28,817 nt of DNA, taken from assembly GCA_900544195.1 (NCBI GenBank), contig UQUJ01000040.1, positions 1-28,817 on the forward strand, in the 5' to 3' direction. Origin of the DNA: an uncultured Alistipes sp. Lineage in GTDB: Bacteria; Bacteroidota; Bacteroidia; Bacteroidales; UBA932. A program made the translations under genes and the position numbers. Positions 1 to 7,848 of the stretch are shown here, one piece after another (position 1 is the first letter of the stretch; each line of letters begins with the position of its first letter). The notes under the pieces were generated by a model. It was not told the DNA's origin, ran no database searches, and was given only the letters and a program-made list of their open reading frames with translations.

Positions 1-47
1 CCGAAAAGATTCCTTAAGATGATGCAGGTTATTTTTTGAATGTTACT
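1..47. mobile_element. Right end of a family-2 inverted-repeat element (partial)
   Basis: The first 47 bases match the right end of the element at 13583-13746 almost base for base, from CCGAAAAGATTCC through TGATGCAGGTTATTTTTTGA and a GTTAC(C)T end, followed in both places by AAGTAAGC. The rest of the element lies outside the window. No coding sequence is present. It sits just beyond the groEL terminator. Confidence 0.7.
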
Positions 48-57
48 AAGTAAGCAC

Positions 58-93
58 AAAAAAAACGGGAGCCACCCGATAATGGTTCCCGTT
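58..93 (-). terminator. Rho-independent terminator of groES-groEL
   Basis: On the minus strand a 10-bp stem (AACGGGAACC against GGCTCCCGTT, one G-T pair) closes a 10-nt loop and runs straight into eight T residues. It lies 23 bp past the groEL stop codon, where a terminator for this operon is expected. Confidence 0.85.
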
Positions 94-115
94 TTCATTT
101 AAAGTAAAGCTTCGA

Positions 116-1738
116 TTACATCATTCCGCCTGCAGGCATCGCAGGAGCGGCTGGCTCCTTCTCAGGAATGTCAACGATACCGCACTCGGTGGTAAGGAAC
201 ATTCCGGCGACTGAAGCGGCGTTCTCAAGGGCTACACGAGCGACCTTGGTAGGATCGATGACACCGGCCTCAAGCATATTGACATATTCATCGGTGCGGG
301 CGTTGTAGCCGAAGTCACCCTTGTTCTCGCGGATCTTCTGGATGATGACGCTGCCGTCAACACCAGCGTTCTGGGCGATCTGGCGGAGAGGCTCCTCGAT
401 GGCGCGGGCGATGATGTGGATACCTGTGGTCTCGTCATCATTCTCACCCTTGAGATTCTTCAATGCCTCGGCGGCACGGATGTAGGAGACACCTCCACCA
501 GGAAGGTAACCTTCCTCTACAGCTGCACGCGTGGCGTTGAGAGCGTCCTCAACCCTGTCCTTCTTCTCCTTCATCTCAATCTCGGAACCTGCACCGACAT
601 AGAGCACCGCGACTCCACCAGCCAGTTTGCCAAGTCTTTCCTGAAGTTTCTCCTTGTCGTAGTCAGATGTGGTGTTCTCGATCTGCTTGCGGATCTGGGC
701 GACTCTGTCAGCGATGGCGTCCTTGTCACCGGCTCCACCCACGATCGTGGTGTTGTCCTTGGTGATGGTGATCTTCTCAGCCTTGCCAAGCATGTCAGGA
801 GTCGTGTTCTCGAAAGTGAATCCTCTTTCCTCGGACACTACGATGGCGCCTGTAAGGGTGGCGATGTCCTGAAGCATCTCCTTGCGACGGTCTCCAAAAC
901 CAGGAGCCTTGACAGCGGCTACCTTCAGAGTGCCACGAAGCTTGTTCACAACGAGGGTTGTCAAAGCCTCGCCGTCAACGTCCTCGGCGATGATCAGCAG
1001 TGCCCTGCCGTCACGTGCGATAGGCTCAAGGATAGGCATGAGATCCTTCATTGAGGAGACCTTCTTGTCGGTGATAAGAACGGAAGCGTCGTCAAGGACA
1101 GCCTCCATCTTGTCAGAGTCGGTCATGAAGTAAGGAGAGATGTAACCTCTGTCGAACTGCATGCCTTCGACAACCTTGACCTCGGTCTCTGTGCCCTTTG
1201 CCTCCTCGACAGTGATGACGCCGTCACCTTTTACCTTCGACATGGCATCGGCGATGAGCTTGCCGATGGCAGCGTCATTGTTGGCGGAGATGGTGCCGAC
1301 CTGCTCAACCTTTGAATAGTCTGTGCCGACCTTCTTGCTGTTCTTCTTGAGCTCGGCGACAACAGCGGCGACAGCCTTGTCGATACCTCTCTTGAGGTCC
1401 ATAGGGTTGGCGCCCGCGGTGACGTTCTTCAGACCGACATTGATGATGGCCTGGGCGAGAACAGTAGCGGTGGTGGTACCGTCACCGGCCTGCTCATTGG
1501 TCTTGGAAGCGACTTCCTTTACCATCTGGGCGCCCATATTGGCGTACCTGTCAGCGAGTTCAACCTCCTTAGCGACAGTCACACCGTCCTTGGTGACCTG
1601 AGGCGCACCGAACTTCTTATCGATCACAACATTACGACCCTTAGGGCCAAGTGTGACCTTAACAGCGTCCGCAAGAGCGTCAGCTCCTTCCTTCATCTTC
1701 GAGCGGACATCAACATCAAATTTTATCTCTTTAGCCAT
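116..1738 (-). CDS. groEL: Chaperonin GroEL (Hsp60)
   Basis: Cytoplasmic ATP-driven chaperonin that forms a double seven-subunit ring and folds proteins together with the GroES lid. The 540-residue product is full length for the family. It begins MAKEIKFDVDVRSKMKEG, has the ATP-site segment GDGTTTATVLAQ near residues 86-97 and GGGVSYIRA in the equatorial domain, and ends in the usual Gly/Met-rich tail (GGMM). It is the second gene of groES-groEL, 22 bp after the groES stop. A strong AGGAGG Shine-Dalgarno site lies at 1747-1752, 8 bp before the ATG, which fixes the start and is stronger than usual for this phylum. The terminator at 58-93 ends the operon. The identification is certain. Confidence 0.99.
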   Translation of the reverse strand: MAKEIKFDVDVRSKMKEGADALADAVKVTLGPKGRNVVIDKKFGAPQVTKDGVTVAKEVELADRYANMGAQMVKEVASKTNEQAGDGTTTATVLAQAIINVGLKNVTAGANPMDLKRGIDKAVAAVVAELKKNSKKVGTDYSKVEQVGTISANNDAAIGKLIADAMSKVKGDGVITVEEAKGTETEVKVVEGMQFDRGYISPYFMTDSDKMEAVLDDASVLITDKKVSSMKDLMPILEPIARDGRALLIIAEDVDGEALTTLVVNKLRGTLKVAAVKAPGFGDRRKEMLQDIATLTGAIVVSEERGFTFENTTPDMLGKAEKITITKDNTTIVGGAGDKDAIADRVAQIRKQIENTTSDYDKEKLQERLGKLAGGVAVLYVGAGSEIEMKEKKDRVEDALNATRAAVEEGYLPGGGVSYIRAAEALKNLKGENDDETTGIHIIARAIEEPLRQIAQNAGVDGSVIIQKIRENKGDFGYNARTDEYVNMLEAGVIDPTKVARVALENAASVAGMFLTTECGIVDIPEKEPAAPAMPAGGMM

Positions 1739-1746
1739 AATAAATT

Positions 1747-1752
1747 CCTCCT
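1747..1752 (-). promoter_or_regulatory. Strong Shine-Dalgarno site of groEL
   Basis: The minus strand reads AGGAGG eight bases before the groEL ATG, a perfect anti-SD match. Genes of Bacteroidota usually lean little on such sites, and groES just upstream has none visible, so this site may help groEL be made at its own rate from the shared transcript. Confidence 0.75.
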
Positions 1753-1760
1753 ATTGTTAA

Positions 1761-2027
1761 TTACAGAATAGCCAGAATGTCTGACTGCTTCACGATAAGA
1801 TATTTCTTACCCTCAACGGTAACCTCTGTGCCGGCGTACTTGCCATAGATGACCTCGTCACCTACCTTGACCTCCATAGGTTCATCCTTCTTGCCAGGAC
1901 CTGCGGCGATCACCTTACCCTCCTGAGGTTTCTCCTTTGCTGTGTCAGGAATATAAAGACCTGAAGCTGTCTTCGTCTCAGCCTCCTTAGGCTCAACCAA
2001 GACTCTGTCTGCCAATGGTTTAATCAT
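1761..2027 (-). CDS. groES: Co-chaperonin GroES (Hsp10)
   Basis: Heptameric lid of the GroEL chamber. The 88-residue product is the normal length and begins MIKPLADRVLVEPKEAETKT. The mobile loop (ETKTASGLYIPD) that docks on GroEL is present near residues 17-28, followed by GKVIAAGPGK and the GDEVIYGKYAGTEV segment. It is the first gene of groES-groEL. No Shine-Dalgarno site is visible; the leader just before the ATG is AT-rich. A putative promoter overlapped by a palindrome lies at 2094-2132 and a GC-rich hairpin sits in the leader at 2061-2078. Confidence 0.98.
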   Translation of the reverse strand: MIKPLADRVLVEPKEAETKTASGLYIPDTAKEKPQEGKVIAAGPGKKDEPMEVKVGDEVIYGKYAGTEVTVEGKKYLIVKQSDILAIL

Positions 2028-2060
2028 GATATAAAGTTTTTAAATGTTTTTAAATCTGCG

Positions 2061-2078
2061 CTCCGGCTCACTCCGGAG
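2061..2078 (-). other. Hairpin in the groES leader
   Basis: CTCCGG and CCGGAG form a perfect 6-bp stem around a 6-nt loop, between the proposed groES promoter and the start codon, about 34 bases before the ATG. It could affect mRNA stability or translation, but nothing in the sequence shows that. Confidence 0.4.
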
Positions 2079-2093
2079 ACACCGGAATGAAAT

Positions 2094-2132
2094 CAAAGGC
2101 TGTGCCACCGCAACAATGCTGACAAATTGTCA
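2094..2132 (-). promoter_or_regulatory. Putative groES promoter with palindromic operator
   Basis: The perfect 13-bp palindrome TGACAAATTGTCA lies at 2120-2132, about 93 bp before groES. Read on the minus strand, its TTTG could serve as the -33 element, followed about 21 bp later by AGCCTTTG, a partial match to the Bacteroidota -7 consensus TAnnTTTG. A repressor or stress regulator bound to the palindrome would cover the -33 element. The palindrome is certain; the promoter and operator roles are inferred. Confidence 0.4.
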
Positions 2133-2171
2133 CACCGCCGCTAATAAACCGACGCAAATAATGACAGGGTG

Positions 2172-2202
2172 TTGGACATACGGAAAAGAATTCCTAAATT
2201 TG
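2172..2202 (+). promoter_or_regulatory. Bacteroidota-type promoter for the A2M-pbpC operon
   Basis: TTG at 2172-2174 and TAAATTTG at 2195-2202, spaced 20 bp, match the Bacteroidota primary-sigma consensus well. Transcription would begin about 2209, giving a leader of roughly 90 nt before the ATG at 2302. Confidence 0.65.
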
Positions 2203-2301
2203 AAGCCGAGGTGGAACACTATAGAGCCATAGAGAATAGAGAGAAGGCCGCAGCCTTCCGACAGGAACAACCGGACACACACCTGATTAATAACAAGGTA
2301 T

Positions 2302-5300
2302 ATGAACTTTAGAATCTCGATAAAAAGCGTTATCGCCATTCTGTCAATGGCAATACTTATTATGGCCAGCTCATCCTGCAGCCGCTTCGGCAAGAGCAAG
2401 GGGCAAAGCATCGAGTTCGCCACATTCATCAAGGCTTATACAGGCGGGGTCGTCTCCGACAAATCCACAATCCGTGTGGAACTCGCCTCCGACATTCCCG
2501 AAGCGACGGCCGGGACTGATCTCAAAGATGGAGTACTGACATTCACGCCGTCAGTCAAAGGAACGGCCAGATGGTTGTCCGGCAGCATGATAGAATTCAT
2601 TCCCGAGACCGGAGCCCTGAAACCGGGGCAGTCATATACGGGTAAACTGCGGCTGGACAAGATCCAGAAGGTAGGCGACCGTAAATTCAAGAAATTCTCG
2701 TTCAATTTCCTTGTGGCCATAAAGGAGGCTGTGCTCTCGTTGAACGAGATCACGATCACCGCGGCCTCTCCTGACAGGGCCAGCATTGAAGGCACAATCT
2801 CCCTTACGGAAGCGCTTCCTCTTGAGAAGGTTCGGAAGATGCTTGAATATGATTACCCGGAGAAAGGCGCGGAGGCCAATGTCACAGCCGGAACGGATCC
2901 GCTCAACTATCATTTCGAGATCATCGGCCTACCGAGGGACACAAAGGACAGGACGTTGAAAATCAGCCTGAAAGCCGGAGATACCGGATTCGTGACAGAC
3001 TCAAGGCTGGAGATCAGGATTCCGGCGATGAACGATTTCAAGGTACTCAGCACCGAGAGGGTGGAAGCAGACGACCCGTACATCGACATCTATTTCACAG
3101 AGGCTTTGGCTGATGTAAGCGACAACTCAGGCCTGTTCACACTTGAAGGGGTTGGACGCAGTTACATTCAGACAGAGAACGCGCACGTAAAAGTCTTCTA
3201 CGAGAATCCGGAGGATCAGCCTCTGACACTCAAGATCTCCGGTGCGGTAAGCAGCCACGACGGGACAAGACTCGGAGATGATTATTCAAAGAAATTCTCT
3301 TCGACGGAGGTAAGGCCGGCGGTCGAGATTCCGGTGAACGGCAACATACTGCCGAATTCCAAGGAACTGATCCTTCCGTTCAAGGCGGTGAATCTCAATG
3401 CGGTGGACATCAGGGTCATTCAAATCTACGAGGACAACGTGCTGATGTTCCTGCAGGACAACAACTTTTCCGGTGACAACTCCCTGCGCAGATGCGGACG
3501 GCTTGTCTATAAGCGTCGCGTGCGTCTGGATTCCGATCCGTCAAAGAACCTGCACAAATGGCAGGACTACTCGGTGGATCTCTCCGGACTGTTCAGGCAG
3601 GAGCCAGGTGCGATTTACCGCATCAGAATCTCTTTCAAGCAGGAATATTCAGTCTATGGCAAGAATGACTCATTCAAGAGCGGCACTCCGTCGGACAAGA
3701 TGGTGAACATCTCCGCCGAGGACATCACGGACAAGGACAACGATGAATGGGACACCCCTTCACCTTATTATTATGATGATTTCTATGACTGGGAGAAATA
3801 CAACTGGAAGGACAGGGATAATCCTCTCAAGCCAACGTACTATATGGAAGATGGCAGGTTCCCGGCCATCAACCTGCTGACATCCAATCTGGGAGTGATC
3901 GCGAAGTACGCCGGCGGGGACAAGCTTTGGGTCAGCGTGAGCGACATCATCGAGGCCGCTCCTGTGTTCAACGCCGAACTTTACGTCTATAGCTACCAGC
4001 TCAAGGAAATCGGCTATGCCAAGACCGGCACTGACGGAATGGCAGAGGTGCAGCTTTCCGGAAAGCCTTTCGTGGTTGTGGCCAAGAGGGGCGGAGCGAC
4101 CAGCTACCTGAAAGTCACCGAGGGTGAGCAGAAGTCTCTCAGCAGGTTCGATGTAGGAGGCAAGGTTCTGGAAAAGGGTCTGAAAGCCTTCGTCTATGGG
4201 GAGCGAGGTGTCTGGAGGCCGGGAGACACTTTGCACGTCACGATGATCCTGGAAGACAAAGAGAACAGGATCCCTGACAACCATCCGGCCGTGATGGAGC
4301 TGTACACACCTCAGGGACAGTTCTACACAAAGCAGATCAACACGAACGCCAAGAATGGATTCTACGCCTTCACGGTTCCTACCAAGAACGAGGATCCTAC
4401 GGGCACATGGCACGCCTACTTCAAGATTGGCGGAGCCACGTTCCATAAGCCTTTCAGAATCGAGAACATCAAACCTAACAGACTGAAGATCAATCTTGAC
4501 CTTGAAGGCAAGACCATTGACGGAGGACGGAATGTCCCGGTCTGCATATCTGCGGACTGGCTGACCGGCCCTCCTGCCGCCGGACTGGCCGCGAAAGTGA
4601 ATATGACACTGCGCCAGGGTCCGTCCACATTCAAGGGATTCGAGGGGTATAACTTCTCAAGTCCGTTGTCGGACTTCAGCGCAAGCGAGCATCAGCTCAT
4701 CGACACAAGGCTGAACTCCAACGGCCAGTCCAGACTGAACGTTACGATGCCGTCAGCGGAGAACGCTCCGGGAATGCTCCGGGCCGATATCGTGACCACA
4801 GTCGAGGAGCAAGGCGGGGATGTAAGCTTCAATTCGCTGTCGGTGCCATATTCACCATATTCATCATACGTCGGAGTGAAAGTTCCGAGAGAGGGGAACG
4901 GGCGTTATCTGGAGACAGACAAGGACTATAGCGTCAGCATCGCCGTCGTGGACAAGAACGGCGCGAGGGTGTCAGGCCATAACCTTAAGTACACAATCTA
5001 CAAGATGAAATGGAGCTGGTGGTGGGAAAGCCGCAGCGAAAGTCTCGACTCCTACGTAAACAGTCCGTCAGCGAACATAGTATCCTCCGGTGTAATCAAA
5101 TCATCCAAAGGAGACAACCTCATCCCGTTCAGGGTGGACTATCCGGAATGGGGACGATATCTGTTGCTTGTGACCGACAATGTAAGCGGACACACGGCCG
5201 GGGATGTCATCTATGTGGACTGGCCGGCCTACAGGGGAAGGTCATCCAAGACTGATCCCGACGCTTTGACAATGCTGTCATTCTCCACAGACAAGGAATC

Positions 5301-7845
5301 CTACGAGGTCGGCGAGAAGGTGACCGTTTATATTCCGGCCGCGTCAAAAGGACAGGCACTGGTTTCACTTGAGAACTCAAGGAAGGTAATCGCGCGAGAA
5401 TGGGTGAAAACCTCGGGGAATGAAGGTGATGTGGCATATTCATTCAAGGTCACCCCGGAGATGGCTCCTAACTTCTACATCCACATCACCCTTGTCCAGC
5501 CGCACGAAAGAGCCGACAACGATCTGCCGATCCGTCTTTACGGAGTGCGCCCTGTCATAGTCAACGACAAGGACTCGCACCTTGAGCCGGTCATCACTAT
5601 GCCTGACGTGCTCCGCCCTGAGGAGGAATTCAAGATCAAGGTCAAGGAAAAGAACGGCAAGCCGATGACCTACACGTTGGCCATTGTGGACGAGGGACTT
5701 CTGGACCTCACGTCATTCAAGACTCCGGATCCTTGGAACGCGATGTACGCCAGGGAAGCGCTCGGAGTCAGCACGTGGGATCTCTACGATGATGTCATCG
5801 GAGCCTACAGCGGAAGATTCTCGCCGATGTTCAGCATCGGAGGTGACGAAAGCCTTATTGTCGGCGCGAGGAAGGACAACCGGTTCAACGCCGTTGTCAA
5901 GTACATCGGTCCGTTCTCGCTGCAGAGCGGCTCGGCCACACATAAGGTCAAGCTTCCTATGTACGTCGGAAGTGTGCGGGTGATGCTTGTGGCGGCAAGG
6001 AACGGAGCGTACGGCAATGCCGAGAAGACTGTCCCGGTAAGGTCTCCGCTTATGGTTCTCCCTACCCTGCCGAGAGTCATCGGAACCGGGGAGAAGGTCG
6101 TGATGCCTGTAAATGTCTTCGCTCTTGAGGACGGGGTCAGGAACGCCGATGTCAGCATCAAGGTTGACGGCCCACTGAAGATAACCGGGAACGCCAACGC
6201 GTCCGTCCAGTTCGACAAGCCTGGGGACAAGATGGTCAGGTTCAACCTTGAGGCCACCGGGACCGGAACCGCCACAGTGACTGTCACCGCGAATGGCAAC
6301 GGGCACAAGGCCGGCGAAACGATCTCCATTGGGGTGCGCGCTCCTAACCCGCCGGTAATCTCCGTGACAAGGGCTATGATCGGCAAAGACGCGACCAAGC
6401 ATTTCGGTTTCTCGCCTTTCAAGGCCGATGACGACCAATGGGCGACCCTGGAACTCACAGGATTCCCGTCTGTTGACTGCGGAGGAATATTCTCATTCCT
6501 GACCAATTGCACCTACAATTGCACGGAGCAGATCTCTTCCAGGGGAATAAGCCTTCTTGCTATCAGGAATATGCTCCCGGAGGACAGGCAGAAGCAAATC
6601 GACAAGATGATTCCTGAACTGCTTCAGCAGCTGTACCAACGTCAGCTTGGCAACGGCGGATTCGTCTATTGGCCTGGAAGCGCTGACGCCAGCGGATGGG
6701 TAAGCTCCATGGCCGGTCAGTTTATGATCTCAGCCTCACAGAACGGATTCAGCGTCAGCAAGGGTGTGCTGGCCAGCTGGTCAAGATTCCAAAAGCGGAA
6801 CGTGCAGGACTACCGTAATTCCGACAATGAAGGTCTCGGGGATCTTGTGCAGGCTTACAGGCTCTACACTCTGGCGCTTAACGGGGAGGCGGAAAGCGGG
6901 GCCATGAACAGGCTGAAGGAAAGCGAGACCCTTTCCGGTCAGGCCGCCTGGATGCTTGCGTCCACATACGCTGTCACAGGCAAGAAGACCGTGGCCGGAG
7001 ACATCATCGCAGGACTTAAAACAAACTTCTCCGATTACCAGGAGGCCGACAGGACGTTCGGATCTCCTGTAAGGGACAAGGCCGTGGCCCTTGAGGCATT
7101 GGTTCTCAACGACGCTTTGCCTGAAGCCATGGATGTCGCCCAGGAAATCGCCGACGCGATCGCCGGAGGATGGTACTCCACACAGGAAATAGCGTTCGCG
7201 ACCTGCGCGATGAGGAGCCTTGCCTTGAAGGTTGGGTCCGATGCGGTCTCGGCTGAAATAAAGCAAGGGGACAACACGACAGAGGTAAAGAGCGTCAAGT
7301 CGATCGGCCATGCCGCGGTGGACACCGAAAACGGAAGCATAGACATCACGAACAAGATGAACGGAAGCCTCTATGCGACGCTGATAACATCAGTCATACC
7401 GGAATTCGGGAACAAGGTGGAGGCCAAGTCCAGCGGATTAAGTCTGAACGTCAGCTACAGCACATTGGCGGGCAAGAGCCTGAATCCATACAGCATAACC
7501 CAGGGGACGGACTTCACGGTAACCATCACTGTCGGCAACACGAGCGGTGTCAGGGACTGTGACAATCTCGCCCTTACCGAGATGATCCCTTCCGGTTGGG
7601 AGATAATGAACGACAGGCTCTACGGAGGCGAGAGTTCAAAGGCCTCGTACAATTACCGCGACATCAGGGATGACCGTGTCATCTGGTTCTTCGACCTTCC
7701 GAAGGGAGCCAGCAAGACATTCAGGATCAAGATGCACGCATCCTATCAAGGCGAGTTCATACTCCCTGCGGTGAAATGCGAGGCGATGTACACCCCTCAC
7801 ATCAGCGCCAACACGGCTTCGGGTACTGCGAAAGTCACTGAATAA
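2302..7845 (+). CDS. Alpha-2-macroglobulin family lipoprotein
   Basis: Large periplasmic protease trap: a protease cuts the bait region and is then captured through an internal thioester. The 1847-residue protein starts with a signal peptide and a lipobox-like MASSSC (residues about 20-27), so it should be lipid-anchored. The MG2 signature GVWRPGDTLHV lies near residue 640. The A2M-domain segment with DEGLLDLTSFKTPDPW lies near 1130, and PMYVGSVRVMLVAARNGAYG lies near 1220. The thioester motif YNCTEQ is intact, with Cys1407 and Gln1410, inside a helical thioester domain; a beta-rich C-terminal domain follows. The next gene, pbpC, begins 3 bp after the stop. Pairing of bacterial A2M with PBP1C is well known and is thought to protect the cell wall when the envelope is breached. 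The exact prey is unknown. Confidence 0.95.
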   Translation: MNFRISIKSVIAILSMAILIMASSSCSRFGKSKGQSIEFATFIKAYTGGVVSDKSTIRVELASDIPEATAGTDLKDGVLTFTPSVKGTARWLSGSMIEFIPETGALKPGQSYTGKLRLDKIQKVGDRKFKKFSFNFLVAIKEAVLSLNEITITAASPDRASIEGTISLTEALPLEKVRKMLEYDYPEKGAEANVTAGTDPLNYHFEIIGLPRDTKDRTLKISLKAGDTGFVTDSRLEIRIPAMNDFKVLSTERVEADDPYIDIYFTEALADVSDNSGLFTLEGVGRSYIQTENAHVKVFYENPEDQPLTLKISGAVSSHDGTRLGDDYSKKFSSTEVRPAVEIPVNGNILPNSKELILPFKAVNLNAVDIRVIQIYEDNVLMFLQDNNFSGDNSLRRCGRLVYKRRVRLDSDPSKNLHKWQDYSVDLSGLFRQEPGAIYRIRISFKQEYSVYGKNDSFKSGTPSDKMVNISAEDITDKDNDEWDTPSPYYYDDFYDWEKYNWKDRDNPLKPTYYMEDGRFPAINLLTSNLGVIAKYAGGDKLWVSVSDIIEAAPVFNAELYVYSYQLKEIGYAKTGTDGMAEVQLSGKPFVVVAKRGGATSYLKVTEGEQKSLSRFDVGGKVLEKGLKAFVYGERGVWRPGDTLHVTMILEDKENRIPDNHPAVMELYTPQGQFYTKQINTNAKNGFYAFTVPTKNEDPTGTWHAYFKIGGATFHKPFRIENIKPNRLKINLDLEGKTIDGGRNVPVCISADWLTGPPAAGLAAKVNMTLRQGPSTFKGFEGYNFSSPLSDFSASEHQLIDTRLNSNGQSRLNVTMPSAENAPGMLRADIVTTVEEQGGDVSFNSLSVPYSPYSSYVGVKVPREGNGRYLETDKDYSVSIAVVDKNGARVSGHNLKYTIYKMKWSWWWESRSESLDSYVNSPSANIVSSGVIKSSKGDNLIPFRVDYPEWGRYLLLVTDNVSGHTAGDVIYVDWPAYRGRSSKTDPDALTMLSFSTDKESYEVGEKVTVYIPAASKGQALVSLENSRKVIAREWVKTSGNEGDVAYSFKVTPEMAPNFYIHITLVQPHERADNDLPIRLYGVRPVIVNDKDSHLEPVITMPDVLRPEEEFKIKVKEKNGKPMTYTLAIVDEGLLDLTSFKTPDPWNAMYAREALGVSTWDLYDDVIGAYSGRFSPMFSIGGDESLIVGARKDNRFNAVVKYIGPFSLQSGSATHKVKLPMYVGSVRVMLVAARNGAYGNAEKTVPVRSPLMVLPTLPRVIGTGEKVVMPVNVFALEDGVRNADVSIKVDGPLKITGNANASVQFDKPGDKMVRFNLEATGTGTATVTVTANGNGHKAGETISIGVRAPNPPVISVTRAMIGKDATKHFGFSPFKADDDQWATLELTGFPSVDCGGIFSFLTNCTYNCTEQISSRGISLLAIRNMLPEDRQKQIDKMIPELLQQLYQRQLGNGGFVYWPGSADASGWVSSMAGQFMISASQNGFSVSKGVLASWSRFQKRNVQDYRNSDNEGLGDLVQAYRLYTLALNGEAESGAMNRLKESETLSGQAAWMLASTYAVTGKKTVAGDIIAGLKTNFSDYQEADRTFGSPVRDKAVALEALVLNDALPEAMDVAQEIADAIAGGWYSTQEIAFATCAMRSLALKVGSDAVSAEIKQGDNTTEVKSVKSIGHAAVDTENGSIDITNKMNGSLYATLITSVIPEFGNKVEAKSSGLSLNVSYSTLAGKSLNPYSITQGTDFTVTITVGNTSGVRDCDNLALTEMIPSGWEIMNDRLYGGESSKASYNYRDIRDDRVIWFFDLPKGASKTFRIKMHASYQGEFILPAVKCEAMYTPHISANTASGTAKVTE

Positions 7846-7848
7846 TCC

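Noticed and set aside
2302..7845. Loss of the thioester in the alpha-2-macroglobulin
   Set aside because: The common CLEQ/GCGEQ form is absent, but YNCTEQ at residues 1405-1410 keeps the required cysteine and glutamine.
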